Made by a program: the position numbers and the translations under genes. 59,891 nucleotides of DNA, taken from contig QXVZ01017971.1 in NCBI GenBank assembly GCA_008931825.1, positions 1 through 59,891 on the forward strand, written 5' to 3'. This document shows positions 1 through 12,810 of this stretch, piece by piece (position 1 is the first letter of the stretch; each line of letters starts with the position of its first letter). The DNA is from Phallusia fumigata. Lineage: Eukaryota; Chordata; Ascidiacea; Phlebobranchia; Ascidiidae. The notes below the pieces were generated by a model. It saw only the letters and a program-made list of their open reading frames with translations, searched no databases and had not been told where the DNA came from.

Positions 1-2096
1 CGACCTGTCACAATCACAAAGAATCAGCATCATTCTTCGTCACAATTAAACAACGCACACAACTTGTTAACTGTCAGCGTTTTGTTTGTTGAATCATAGT
101 CACATAAAGGTTGCCCTTAATTTCACAAAACCTGCCTCCTAAGCACAGAGTGCGCTGCACACCCAAATTTAGATCGTTTTCTTGTGATTTATCCACTAAT
201 TTAAGGGAGAATTTCAGCCTAAACCCGACCAGAAGTCGTTATTTACGACCCCACCCAAACAGCCACTGTTCTCAATACGACAGAAGTGTTTGATAGATGG
301 GGTTCGAACAAGTAACTCGTATACTGAATCCTACATGTCTGCAAGGGTTATTGGCGGCTCTCATTGCATTTAGTACAATCAAAGTTTCGTTTTGCAGCAA
401 GTTGCCACAAAGTCAACCTGGTTTGTTTACATTTGTGTGCAAACTTTCCTGGTTTAGTTGGCGCCACAGTTGCATCGCAACCGCCGCACTATGTTATTTT
501 CCTCAGGTCGACCTGGGTTTGAACCCCTTGAAAGAAATACTATGTTATTGCGATCAGACGATTGGGGTTGAGTTGAATTGAGTTTATTTCGCTTGGTGAA
601 AGAGAACATAGCACTAAATCAAAACGCTGCATACTTTGCTTAAATCGCAATCTAAAAATCGGTGTCTATATTTGTTCTAATGCAAATCGGTCGTTTGTTG
701 GATGTCAATCAAGTAATGTCAAAACTTTTCATCACAACAGCGGCACCCAAGGGCGCACCTAATCGAAAAAATGTCAATACCGCAAAATTGCATCTTGTTG
801 GGATGTTAGAAGACGGGTTTGCGCAAATAAAGGTATTGTTACAAAATTTGATTGAATTTTTACTTCACATAAAATTTTTGTCAGTTCACAAGATAAAAAG
901 GACAAGTTTTACAACGAAGATGCAACAGAAGACCAAAATAATTTTTAAGTTTTATTTTCCCTGCGTAATAATTCCATCGGCGAATTGAAATCAGTCATGC
1001 GAATCGCATGAAAATTTTCGGCAACAACTTGTAAAAGGAAGAGCGAGGTGAAATCGGCGCTGCAAAAAAATTAGTTGTTGCTAGTTAAATTCTAATTTTC
1101 CCACAGAAAAACGCCGGACAATGTATGTTGTTGTTTTATTCCAATGCAGACGGTAATGTAATGTGAATCTAAAGTTTAGTTTGTGGACTAAAGCAGTAGA
1201 ACTTTTTTATTGTAATCTTTTATGTGTTTTGTGTCAACTGTCAATTGCTGGTTTCGTTCATATCTGAAAATGTTATCGTTAGATAACAACCATGTAGCAA
1301 AGGGTTTAAGATCCTAAACAAGGTAAATTTAATTGCTCAACCCCAACCTCCATAAGTGTAGAAGAGACATTTTTAACTTCATAGCAGCGAAATGATAAAA
1401 TGTGCTTAACTGGCTTTTTATAGTTTTCAGTGCAAACCCCCCAGGTTGAAATTAGGGTTTCTTTATTTCCCAAATTTTTTCTATTTCCGGGTTTCAGATA
1501 ATAACAAATGTCCATGATCCAACCAAAAATGTTGACAATTTTTTGTGCCTAATTACATTATTGCGACAACTGAACTTAGTTTATATTGAGTAACAATGTT
1601 ACAAGCCCACTTAATCTTTATTAATTTCATTTTGTTTTTTGTCCACTAATTGGCACATTTGTGATTTTTAGTTTGAAAATTTAAGCTACTGATACAAGGA
1701 ATTATGACAGGATTGGTAAAAAAATACATGCCAGGGTTGTCTCCTGTTATAGTGGTCAAAAACAAATCTGAAAAATTATTAACTTCTAGATTAACTTACA
1801 TTTTATAAAAATTCTTAACAAGGATTATTTGCCATATTTCCGGAAATTTTAAACAAGATTCCTGGGATTTTAGTAGGTGATTTCGCGATAAACATTTTCG
1901 GGAGGAAACCCTAGTTTAAAAGCTATAGCCCAAAAATAGATTTTTAAGAAAATTTATGTTTGACATTTAAAATTTTTAAAATTGTTGAAAACCCAACAAG
2001 TTATGTGGACAAGTGATAGGATTTAGTGTTGAAATTTGCCAAACATTAATTTTTTTGTAGCACATATTTGTAGTAAATAGAACTGACTGACTGACA
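1..2096. other. Region upstream of lamin, no gene recognised
   Basis: I see no exon chain or conserved protein here. ORFs on both strands are short and lack family motifs. A 35-50 bp stretch near 570-617 resembles 31957-32005 just downstream of MYRF, so it may be part of a dispersed repeat. A T-rich acceptor-like site (tttttttgtag) ends at 2060, 36 bases before the lamin ATG, and could be a cis- or SL trans-splice acceptor. Confidence 0.5.
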
Positions 2097-5000
2097 ATGG
2101 CAACTCCAAAGCAACAACAGAAGACGTAAGTTTGTTTATAAATTTGTAAACTTTTATTTGCTAAAGATAGTACCAAATATGCAACAAACTATGTTTTCTT
2201 GTTTGCATCGAGTGTTGCTTAATAAGAAAAATGCCCGATCAACTATTTTAGTTCTGAGCCTTCAACACCATTGAGTCCAGCTTTGGCAAATCGTCGCGAT
2301 GAGAAAGCTCAGATGGTGAACCTCAATAATCGACTTGCTGTTTACGTGGAAAAAGTTCGATCACTTGAAACTGAAAACTCCCGATTGCAAGTTCAGATTT
2401 CAAGCTATGAGACTTCTTCATCAAGTGAGGTAAATGAGGTTTAAATAAAAAAGTTTCAACAAAATAAATAGCTTTGAAATATTTGTAGCTTGTGTGTAGG
2501 TTTCCAAAAATTGTGAAATAAAGCTGTTAGGAAAAACTATGCTTGTTGTTACCAGGTCGTGTTTTCATTGTTTAATGTTGGACGCTTGTGTCTGAATAGT
2601 TAGTGAAGCATACAACGATATTCAATTACAAACTTTATTCAACGCTTCACAAACTCTGTGTTAAATTTTGGTTCCTCATTTTCATTCTTTTGAGTGAGGA
2701 CAAAAGGGAGTAAATATTGACATCAGCAAAGATTTGTAGAGGAATGTTTAATAACGAAAAAATTCAACTTATAGCCAATAAATTATCAGTTATCACCCAT
2801 GTGTGTTGTTGTGAAGAATTGTTACATTGTTTTATCCAAACATAGTTTAAACAGGTTAGAAATAAGTTTTGTTGTTTAGGTTAACAGCATGAAGGCAATT
2901 TATGAGAGCGAGTTAAATGAAGCTCGGCGTTTGCTTGATGAATTGTCAAAAGAAAAAGCCCAACTTCAACTGGAGGCAGGTTCATACAAGGAAAAGGCCG
3001 AGAGTGAGAAAAACAGGTAAAAACAAGTTAACAAATCCTGTGTAGAGCTGAACATGTGCTTACTAAACCTTACTCAGTATGCAACTGACACCTGCTGTGC
3101 CATGGGAATAATTTCCAGTTGGGCAATGTATCCACTGTTTTTAAGCTAATTCCCTTGGGTTGGTTAGTTTTTACCAAGCCATAAACATATGAAGGTTTTT
3201 GTATTGTGCACTGTATTGAAGTGAGGCAGTTTGCCAAATCTCTTTGTGGCAAGAGTGAGTATTATCTGGAAACTTTTGCAAAACAAATTCCTGTGGCTTA
3301 ATAAATTGAAATTTAAGCCTTAAATTACAAAAACAATTTGTCACAAATTGCAACTCGTCTTGTTATTCGGACGAACGGCCCGAGGGGGAAATGAGGTTCT
3401 TCGAATCACAGATCGCTTCGTTTCAACTTTGTGTGTGTGGGTTTTGGCGGGAGTATGGTCACGTGTTCACTCGTCATACATTTGGAATGTGGAGCGTAGT
3501 AAGCCCAAAGTAGCATTCGTAGCATCAGTAAGCTGCAACAAACTAGTGGTTGTTCGACGATTGTGTTGTAACTAACCGTTACTGTTCGCTCACAATAATG
3601 ATCTCAACCACATTGCTTATATGCTTTGAATTGTTACCTATTGATCTAATAAAGCGGCAGCCCATTGTTCATCATAATTAACTCTAATTTAACCGGAATC
3701 TGAAAATACAATTACCCCGAATATACGCAGTAATTAAATCATCGTTTTGCGATGTTACGTGCTTTTGATGACCCTGTTTGTGTGACGTAACAGCCAGCAT
3801 CATGTAAAGTTAAACTGTACGCGGGTTAAAAGTTTAAACATGTTACAACTTAACTTTTGCTAGAGTTGTGATGTAAAAACAGCGGCTTTCCGCTATGTGC
3901 GCAACATACTTCATGTTTTGTTCACCAGTAGCGATGCATTAAAAGCCCGCGCCTAAAATAATTCACGAATGAAATGTCAAAAGCCACCCATCGTTTCCAC
4001 GCTCCACCACACCTGCTCCCGCGCTGTCTCTTTTATTCTCCTGGCAATTGTATGCGGAGCAATGGTGAGATTGTGACGTAGAGGTGCCGCCATTGTTGCT
4101 CTTCCCGCCATTTCCACCACCCGGCTTAATTCAGCCATTGTTCACATTGTGTTACAACCAAACAATTTTGTTGGTGTTATATCTTGTGCATATTAAATTC
4201 CACAAAGAATTTCCAATCTACTTGTTGCATTTTTCATTTTTTGACTTGTACTTTGGAAACAAAAATTATTATCTTGTCAGCAAACTTGTAAATTTGTGTC
4301 TTTTCAGGGCAAATGATTTGGAACATGACAATTCAGTTTTGGAAGGAAAATTGAAGGAGGTTTCTGCAAGATTATCCCACAAGGAAAGTCAATTTTCGAT
4401 TGTTCTCAGGGAGAGGGATTCTTACAAGGAAGAGTTGGGTAAATATTTAAATTCATCCATAAATGTTTGCTTAACCTCGTTTAGTGGTAATATTCACTAC
4501 CTTCATTTATTTTTATGTTATTTTTTACCAAGTCAAGTTCTGATGTCTGTTAAATTTATTTTTGCCACCACTTAAATTGTTACGTTGTCTGCAGAGAGTT
4601 TGAAGTCAAAGTTGACGGATTTGCAAAATGAATTGGAAAATACCCAACGACTTTTGGAATCGGAAACTTTGCAGAGAGTTGATTTTGAAAACAAACTTCA
4701 ATCTGTCAGAGAGGAACTTCTGTTCAAAGAAAGACTTTACCAAGAGGTCTGCAATTTACATTTTTAAATGCTGCTTCTACCCTGCTAATGAGGACAATTT
4801 GTGCTAACATAAAGATGTGAAGTTTTAGCATGGTTTATGTTTTGTTTGTAGTAGTAGCAAGCTGTTCTAATTCTCTTGCATTTAACAAGATAATTTTCAC
4901 TTTACAGGAAGTTAGTGAAGTTCGCAAGCGGCACACCGTTAGTCTGACAGAGATCGACGCTCGTGCCAAGGGTGAATATGAAAGCAAACTGGAATATGTT

Positions 5001-7328
5001 ATGTTGGATCTTCGTGAACAACAAGCTGCTGACCTTGAGCAAATGAAAGAGGATTTGGAATTACAATATTGCGCAAAGGTTATTTTCATGTCAGCTCTTT
5101 TTCATTTTAAACATATTGTGGACAAGGGGGGATATTCCACACTATTTGAATGAGTGATGTCGTTTAATTCCTGAAACAATAAACCGTCGACAACTTTTGA
5201 ACAAAATTAAGTTCCTTTAATGACTCAACACCTGTTATGTATGTGTTTGTTGGAACAAAATTGCTCTTTATCAAAACTGCTTTGAAACAATATTTAATAA
5301 CCTTTATTTGAACAGATTGAGAAATTGACGAGCCAACTTGATTTGACTCGAAAGTCTCAACTTAAGTCTGGTGAATCGAGCAAGTCATTTGAGATGAAAG
5401 TTGAACGTCTTCAATCCACGATCAAAACTCTACAGAACCAGGTTAATAATGCTTCTTCCTCTAAATAGTAAATAAGTTCAATTTTACTCTGAACAGTAAA
5501 TAAGTTCTTTTTTCCCCCTGTAGACATTTACAAGCTCTTATAGCGTGAAATGTTTGATCATTGTTGGATAAAACTTATACAGTTGATAAATTGGATCACA
5601 GCATTTTGTCATAGCAAAAATTTGGACAGATCATGAATCAAATTGTAAATGCTATTTATTGACTCTGCACGACTTCAAATTTTTACTTTTTAAAATGACC
5701 TCAAAAATGTCAGAACCATAAGTTTAAGTGCAGTTAAGTGTTTGTTTTCTGTCTTAATCTCTTTCCCAGATCTCTTCATCCAGGTAAAGTGTAACAAACA
5801 TCTGCTGGTATATTGTGTCCTAGACTTCCACTTTGTCACTGTATAAATTATTTTACCATTGCCATTTAGAGTCAGCTTAGAGAGTCAGCTAATTCCAGTT
5901 CTAACATAACAATAGTCTAAGTTTACTCAGGGAGCAATGAGATGCAGTATACATTATCGGAAAAGAATTATAATATTTACAATTTGAGCTAAAATACAAT
6001 GACAGGTATTGGAGGAAGAACAGAGCAAGTTTGCAAAAGTGCAACAACTATTGGAAGAGGTTTGAAAAGTTTAACTCTGTGTAAAGTCAGTTGAGGGAAC
6101 TATTGCAAAAAATGTTAATTTGATCCCAGAAGTGAATTGTGCAAATAACTTTTATGAAGAAGAATCGAGCTTTCTAAGCCTTTAATGTTTTATTATGTAT
6201 CGTATTTATGTGTGTGTGCTGAGGTTTAAGCTTTGTGTTTTGGAAGAATTTAGTCAACTTCTGCAATTCTAGATACTGCCAACTACAATGCAATTAATTA
6301 TTGAAATACTTATTTGGTTGATTTCTAATTTCAGAACAACAGTTTGGGTAACAAGCTTCAAGATCTTGAGGGTCAGATTGAAACGGAGCGTGAACTCCGC
6401 ATCACTGCTGTGATTGCTGTTGAGAAGCAACGTGATGAGATCCGAGAGCAGTTGGCGATCATGGAGAAGGAATACACAGATCTGCTGGAGATGAAGATTA
6501 AACTGGATCATGAAATCGGAGTTTACAGGAAATTACTCGAGGAGGAGGAACACAGGTCAGTAAGATCACTTCCAGCTAAATGTTAAACACAAAACAGATC
6601 AATAATTTCTTATAAAACTCTCAATACCATTTCTTTCTATTATCAGATTGAACTTAAGTCCAAGTCCAATGGTTGAGGGGTCCAGCTCCAAGACACGAAC
6701 TCGTCAACGAAGAAAACGCAAGCGTGTGATTATTCACCAGGAGATTGAATCAAAAACTCGGAGACAGGTCAGTTTGTGTGTGTCTTGTTAATAAATTTGC
6801 ATTTATTTTTTTCCTTTTTTATTTTCTATTCCAATGAACTTTATGATTTCTCTGATTGAGTGCGTGTTTGCATGTGTGTTTTTTGTAGGAGGCAGCAAGT
6901 TGTGAAACTGTTGAAAAACAAGCTACAAGCAGTGGCTCAGTGAAGGTAGGGACTCAAGATTTATTACATGAACAGGTATCATTAAGATGGAAATGTATTG
7001 TAGCACATATACCAATATGTGTTTGCTTTTATGCATTTGTTGGATTGGGTTGCAAATTTCTTTGTGTAGGTTTCAGGTAAAACAAAATATAGTTCAAAAG
7101 TTCCATTATTTGAAATACTCTGAAGTTATTTTTGTTTTTTGCAATCTGCATGGCTTGTTTTTACGTTTGCTCTGATGAACTAGAAGTTTGCAGCAGGGCG
7201 ACCTTAATTATGAATTGAGATTCAGTTTGATTTGCCTGGCACTAAAATATTTATTTTTCTAAAAAGTAATCTAAAATTTTCAGGAGGTTCAGCGTCAAGA
7301 CGGCGAAAACTCTTGTTTGATAATGTAA
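2097..7328 (+). CDS. Nuclear lamin lacking the Ig-fold tail domain, CaaX-ended
   Basis: Type V intermediate filament protein of the nuclear lamina. Exons: 2097-2125, 2252-2429, 2880-3016, 4308-4438, 4595-4746, 4908-5078, 5316-5441, 6006-6059, 6335-6555, 6647-6767, 6889-6945, 7284-7328; 1422 nt, 473 aa. The short head has TPLSPAL, a CDK-type site; the rod begins MVNLNNRLAVYVEKVRSLE (coil 1A) and ends with the helix-termination motif DHEIGVYRKLLEEEE. The tail is only about 80 residues: LSPSPM (second mitotic-type site), a basic NLS (RTRQRRKRKR), and a C-terminal CLIM CaaX box for prenylation. No Ig-like lamin-tail domain is encoded between NLS and CaaX; all phases join cleanly, so this is not a missed exon of obvious size. 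Loss of this domain is established for tunicate lamins. An AATAAA at 7980-7985 is a possible distant poly(A) signal. Confidence 0.95.
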
Positions 7329-7755
7329 ACACTTGAAGGCAGCAAAGAGATTTGATGATGCTTCGACCAAAAGTTGTCCAATAATGAAAAAACACATCTT
7401 AGATATTTGGTCCACTGTCTTGCAACAAAACGATTAGGAATTGTAGGTTTGTTATGCAACATACTGCATTGTGTATGTGCAGTGATAAAATCATGCAAAT
7501 TATAGCCTAAATAGTTTTTGTTGTCCATGTTTTTGTAATTGTGTAACATTCAAGGTTTTTTACATGCTCGACTGCCTATGTGTGTTTTTGGTACGACCAA
7601 CCAAGCAATTGCGACCTTATTTTGAGTTTTCATTGGTGCATGATGTAAGTTTGGCACAATAGCAAAATCTAATATGCCCACCAGTGGTAGCAGAATTTCC
7701 GCTGCATTATGTTGGTGTTACCTTTCTGTGTGTAAAAGTTGGACCCCCCACACTG

Positions 7756-7762
7756 TATATAA
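7756..7762 (+). promoter_or_regulatory. Orphan TATA-like box
   Basis: TATATAA lies between C-rich stretches, downstream of the lamin coding end and 336 bases before tRNA-Trp. No coding exon follows on the plus strand, so it may be chance or the promoter of a non-coding transcript. Confidence 0.2.
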
Positions 7763-8091
7763 CCCCGCCCCCCCGCTGTCATACTGCAATTGTACATAAA
7801 CAACTTTGATACGCTTCATTGCACATGTTTGTTCATAAGATTAACTCTACAACATTCGAATGTTTCGACAACTACAATTAAAACCAAATTTTTTACAACT
7901 ATACTTTTTGTACAGTTATATTAGCCAATATTATCGCTGCACCATTTGTATTTTGGTGCCTTTTACCCAAAATGCCTCGAATAAATCATCACTGGTGTGA
8001 TGTCATACAGATTATTAGTGACGTCAGTTGACCAAATAATGGAGCAGGAAAGGTAGCCTTTATAATCGCGTTTTCGCGTTGGTAGCGTGTC

Positions 8092-8163
8092 GACTCCGTG
8101 GCGCAACGGTAGCGCGTCTGACTCCAGATCAGAAGGTTGCGTGTTCAAATCACGTCGGGGTCA
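8092..8163 (+). tRNA. tRNA-Trp (anticodon CCA)
   Basis: A 72-nt cloverleaf without intron. Acceptor 8092-8098 pairs with 8156-8162 (one T-G wobble). The D arm is GCGC/GCGC, the anticodon stem TCTGA/TCAGA encloses loop CTCCAGA with anticodon CCA at 8124-8126, and the T arm is GCGTG/CACGT around TTCAAAT. Internal A and B boxes are present. It sits alone between lamin and the CAP-Gly gene. Confidence 0.96.
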
Positions 8164-8167
8164 AGCC

Positions 8168-8171
8168 TTTT
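8168..8171 (+). terminator. Pol III terminator of tRNA-Trp
   Basis: A TTTT run five bases after the tRNA 3' end is the usual RNA polymerase III stop. Confidence 0.7.
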
Positions 8172-8742
8172 GCTCTGTGCTAATTTGGACTGAAAGAGAG
8201 TTAACATTTTTTCGGGCGTATTTAAAAGCTGTTCTTTCACTGAATTACCCTCCACCAAGAAAAAACAAATTGGCACCTGTCATAGTTAAATCTTGACTTA
8301 GTTCTAGGACTTGTCCAACGGCTATCTGCTCTACAGGACAAAATTGCCTGCAACCTGTTTTTCCTCAACTTTGCAAACAACCAATGTACAATTTTGAATC
8401 ATGCCAGTTTTTATTACGTCATATTCACCGACAAGTGATCGGTTCGTCCAAGCTCATTCGTTTTAATGACATCATTATCGTGTCGCTACTTCGGGAAGCC
8501 TGAAAAACAATTGTTTGCTGGCGAGAAAATGTTTTGTCAACAAATAATTTTGCTACCGGTTTTCGTCGGTGGAAGAAGAAACAGTGCAACTTGAAGCACG
8601 TGTTGACTTCTTGCTCTTTGCTGACACTTTGTGCATTTTTTCACTTGAAGTAGAAATCGCAAGGTGGCGTCGTTGAAGTGTTGGGAGAGCGATCTATTAT
8701 AATTTTGTTTTAATTTCTTCTTTTCTAATCCAAACCTCATAC
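8172..8742. other. Gap between tRNA-Trp and the CAP-Gly gene
   Basis: No coding signal seen. A minus-strand ATTAAA (rc of 8709-8714) lies about 30 bases past the CAP-Gly stop codon and is its likely poly(A) signal. Confidence 0.4.
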
Positions 8743-11436
8743 TCATACCTTCCTGTTGATGACACAAAGAACATCCTGCAAGGGGAAAAACAGGCCATGC
8801 TTCTGGGCGCAGAAAAAATATCTTTTCCCGTACAAATATCCATCATGTCTGCCCTCTGCAAATAAAGTTGAATGGAAACTCCTACTTCCAACTCACAGAA
8901 ACAATTTTTACCCGGAGAATCCAACTCAACTCCTACGTACACAACACTAGGTGTCCCCACAGAGTCAAGGTGTCCAACGTATCTCACGGTACCGACCTTA
9001 TTATTCCGCACCAGAACCTGATCATGGGGCTGCAGCTGCAACTTCGAACTACAAACCAATGTACACGTCATCACACCGATTACGTCACGGTCGTCATGGC
9101 AACTTACTTTTGCAGCGAGATAAGTTTGCGCAAATCCCTAAGCACTGGATTTTTGCCAGAACTGTCGGTGACGTAGGGACTCGACGCAAACCCAAGAAGG
9201 CCGCTGCTTTTGAAGAAGGCTTTGCACATCTGACATTTACATCCGAGGATCGGGCCGGGAAAAATGGATGACCGGAACGCTCTGTGTACGGAAGTATTGA
9301 TAACAGACACACTGACTACAGGTGGCGTGATTACCTCACCTGTCGCCTGGCAACACAGCCTCGTAGTTTTTGGCCATTATGACGTTATCAATGTGTCGTG
9401 TTTCGTCATCACATACGTCATCGTCTGTTTGTACTTCAACACTAAACCTATCTTCCATTTTAAGTCTGGCTTCTTCTTGAATTCGTTCGTATTCTTTGGT
9501 CTGAACAATGGAACAATAATCAACTTGACAATGGACTAGTTCGAATTTTATTGTTTTATAAAGGAAGCGATTATGTCGTAATAGGTTTTTCATGCAACCC
9601 ACTTGAATATCCTGGATGGATTTTTGCAGTGAAACAATTTCCGCTTTTGCCGCCTCCAAATTACTACTGAGCTTCTCGCTACGCATGATTGCTTCTTCTG
9701 TCTTGACCTTTAGCTCTTTGTGGTTATTTTGGAGCACTTTGTGGCAATGTTCCAACTTTTGATGATCAAAATATCCCAAATCTGAAACCCATCTGGAATG
9801 TAAAAATGAGACAGAAACAATAAAAGTAGTTGTGTCTACGATTTGACAGAAAAACATGAGAAGATTAAAGCTGTGATAATTTCTGCATTAAGTAAATAGG
9901 AAGACTTGTGACAGAGCAAACCTGTTTTCATCAGCAGTGTTGCTTGCGGTTGACGATTTCTGCGGGTTTTGTGTTGAAGTTGTGGCACTTCTTGGACATG
10001 CACAGGAAACTTTGTATTTGCTTCCACAATCAAACTTAACACATGGCAGCAAAACTCCATTGAAACTCTGCAAAATTGAAACGAATTTTCGATGCTTGCT
10101 ACTTCGCATTATGATGTAACACTTACAAAGTCGTCGTCAGATGGATTTGACTTTCGGTTGCAAGAAAGAACAATCGGCTGGAAACAAAAAAACAACATTA
10201 TTACGTAATAACAGTGATTGTTTATGTCCATACTTCTGTTTGAATATGTCGATCGTCAGTTGAAGTGGTTTGTGAAAACATTTCCTGGACAGTTTGCAGA
10301 GAAAAATCCCTCATTTCCCGGGGAGGGGGAGTTGGACTCCGCGGCAAAGCTTGATTCCTCCGCAATTCAACGATTTGCTCCCGTTGTTCTTCTATCAGTG
10401 TTTCCAAACTTCACAAACGCCAAAGATTCGGGTGAGTTAAAATTCGAAACTTATTGCGCAGCTTTGTGACGTCACAATACCTGCTTTTCTCCTTTAGCAA
10501 ATCTGCGACTTCAGCGCAAAGGGGAACCACCCCCCTGCGTGATGCCCTAATGACGAAAGCGACCGCTTGAGACGCAGTCGACTTGTCCGTGTTGACGTCA
10601 GACATCGGGAATTCTCCATCTGTGACATAAGTTTGTTGTAAACTTTGCAGGAAAGTTGTTAGGGGCAAAGTGGGGGTTAGTAAGATTTCGAGCGGGCGTA
10701 ACCTGTCGTTACTACAGGGATTCGGAAAATCCGGTAATTTACTTAAATATACCCCTCCTTCATCCAGTTACGCCTTACTTTCTGCGTTCAACTCAAAGTT
10801 CAGAGCTTCATCTATCGCTTCTTGAAATGGTTCAAGTATTTCTACAGTGTCCACATCCGATTTTTGTCTTCCTAATTTACCGAACTTTCTGTGCTTTGAA
10901 AATTTTCCGTTGAACATTTCCTTGCTTGCTGCGAGCTGACTGCTTAAAGACTGAACCCTGTAGCTTCACACTGTAAGAAGCTGCACTAAAATATTCATGA
11001 CCAAATTTCATTAATTATTCACGCAGTCTCCATGACAACCGTTCATACGCAAATTACGCTTCGCTGTTACGTCACCTTTCAATTTTCTTCTGATACTTCG
11101 TCCGATCTGTGACGTCTTCGACTGATGACGTGGGTTATCGAAGCGAACAATCCTTTGTCCGTTATTTGACGGTTCCAAATCCAAATTACGACGTAACAAT
11201 CCATGTTTTGACGTAACAGTTGTTTCAAGTGACGTCAGAGACGATGCAGATGACGAACGGCATTGTGACGAAATCCTTCAAACAGTGTAGAGGTGAGTTT
11301 TTGCTTTCACTAAACTTTAACACTTCTTTTCGTCATACTTGGGAAATCGTGATGACGTCAAGCTTTCGTCATCACTTCCTCTACAACTGTCGGTTGATTT
11401 AATGCTGAATATACTTGCTCTGTGACTTCTGTTCAT
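8743..11436 (-). CDS. Coiled-coil protein with C-terminal CAP-Gly domain
   Basis: Predicted microtubule- or tail-motif-binding protein. Exons in transcript order: 11436-11339, 11275-11076, 10928-10779, 10619-10481, 10408-10234, 10177-10127, 10067-9922, 9792-9603, 9500-9340, 9281-9108, 9048-8912, 8855-8743; 1734 nt, 577 aa. The N-terminal half is Ser-rich and basic (residues 1-150); coiled coil follows near 190-215 (LETLIEEQREQIVELRR) and about 325-420; CAP-Gly fills the last 75 residues (KVGTVRYVG, VVYVGVELDSPG, GYLYGKRYFFC, HGLFFPLQDV), and the protein ends directly after it. The usual GKNDG signature reads GRHDG. The exon 2/3 junction is the least certain: a GAC/gtaaca donor with a later acceptor is also in frame. 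One intron (9282-9339) is only 58 nt. I cannot assign an orthologue; a C-terminal CAP-Gly is unlike CLIP or dynactin p150. Confidence 0.8.
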
Positions 11437-11517
11437 TCTGTTCGTCTGTAACTCGCCACAGACACTGAATCACAGTAAGCTCGGTCAAGTAGTTATCTTT
11501 GCGCCCCGTTACCACCA

Positions 11518-11525
11518 CTTATATA
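11518..11525 (-). promoter_or_regulatory. TATA box of the CAP-Gly gene
   Basis: TATATAAG on the minus strand, 82 bases upstream of the predicted ATG at 11436, gives an expected start near 11488 and a 5' UTR of about 50 nt. Confidence 0.55.
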
Positions 11526-12360
11526 CTAGGTGTGTCATTTACACGTCATAATTGCCTTTATTGCCTCACTGATCCAATGGTATCAGTTATCTAGTCATAA
11601 TCCTTTTTAGGTTGAAAGTAAACATTACCACAACTTACACTGGAAGGTGCAACTTGCGTTCCAGCCAAAAGGAAACATTCAAATATTTAGGGGGGTAATA
11701 TATAATTTTAATGAAATTCACGTGTTTCAAAATTACTTTTTACACGAATGCAATTGCTAACTTTTGGTTGAAATACTTTTGTTAACGCCTGTTTCACTTT
11801 CTCCATGTACAACATCGTGTATCGTGGAGGATTTAATTTAATTTGTACAAACCTAAATTTGTGTCACAGGTGGGCGATTTAAAATGGACCGTAATGGGAC
11901 AAAATGTTGGAGACTCAGTGAAGCGGAACTACAGAAAATATTCGACACGGTTGGATGAGCCTTTCTATCTTCCTGTTTTGCTTCCTGTGTGTACCATGTT
12001 GCGATCGTTGGTCTGGGCAAACATAATATCGTTAGCTGGTTGGTAATTGACATTTATATCAGTGAGTTCACTAGATATCCAAGCAGACCTGTGCTTTGCA
12101 CATATTTCGCTTAAAAATGCATCACGTGTTAACGTAATGTTTGCATCTTGTTATTAAGCATCCATGTTTTGCACGATTGCGTTTTTAGTTTATTAAACCA
12201 ATAATGCCAATGTTTACTTGACGGGCGTTCATCCGTGTAAAATCGCTTCGTTGTAGTTGACCGTGGGCAATTTCTGCTCCATCAACGAAATAACGTTGCA
12301 CCTTTAAGAACAGAAAAGCTCACCACTGTTATAATCCCGGGTGCAGATGTGTTCTTGTTT

Positions 12361-12810
12361 CAACTACTGACATGAAGAGGCCTATGTACATGAGCTGCGT
12401 GAATTGTAACATATGGTTGTGTCGGTTGCTTAACTAAAGGCAGTAACATTTTTCTATTAAACAGCGTAAAAAATTACTGCGATCTCAGCGTAAAGGGCTT
12501 TGGGTATCACAATCACTTGCAGCATTAGTGCTTATTACAGGTCAATGCACTTGGCTCGACAGGCTGAACGCGTTGATTGCTTNTGTTGCAACTACTGACA
12601 TGAAGAGGCCTATGTGCATGAGCTGCGTGAATTGTAACATATGGTTGTGTAGGTTGCTTAACTAAAGGCAGTAACATTTTTCTATTAAACAGCGTAAAAA
12701 ATTACTGCGATCTTAGCGTAAAGGGCTTTGGGTATCACAATCACTTGCAGCATTGGTGCTTATTACAGGTCAATGCAGTTGGCTCGACAGGCTGAACGCG
12801 TTGATTGCTT
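12361..12810. repeat. Direct tandem duplication, period 228 bp
   Basis: Copy 1 (12361-12582) and copy 2 (12589-12810) differ at only a handful of bases (for example tgtacat/tgtgcat, gtcggttg/gtaggttg). The junction holds an 'n' at 12583. Near-identity plus the n suggests either a recent duplication or two haplotypes placed side by side by the assembler. Confidence 0.9.
12583..12583. other. Unresolved base marking an assembly join
   Basis: Single n at the border of the two 228-bp copies. Confidence 0.9.

Noticed and set aside
507..524. B-box-like gggtttgaacccc as a tRNA remnant
   Set aside because: Only the T-arm-like palindrome is present; flanks do not fold as a tRNA.
4835..5089. Antisense ORF over lamin exon 6
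   Set aside because: Shadow of the lamin coiled-coil coding strand.
9282..9339. A 24- or 28-nt intron ending at the tag/cag near 9312 instead of 58 nt
   Set aside because: Introns this short are not expected to splice; the 58-nt choice keeps phase.
9336..9857. 173-codon minus ORF as a single exon of the CAP-Gly gene
   Set aside because: It spans an intron (9501-9602) that happens to be open; coiled-coil periodicity and splice sites support two exons.
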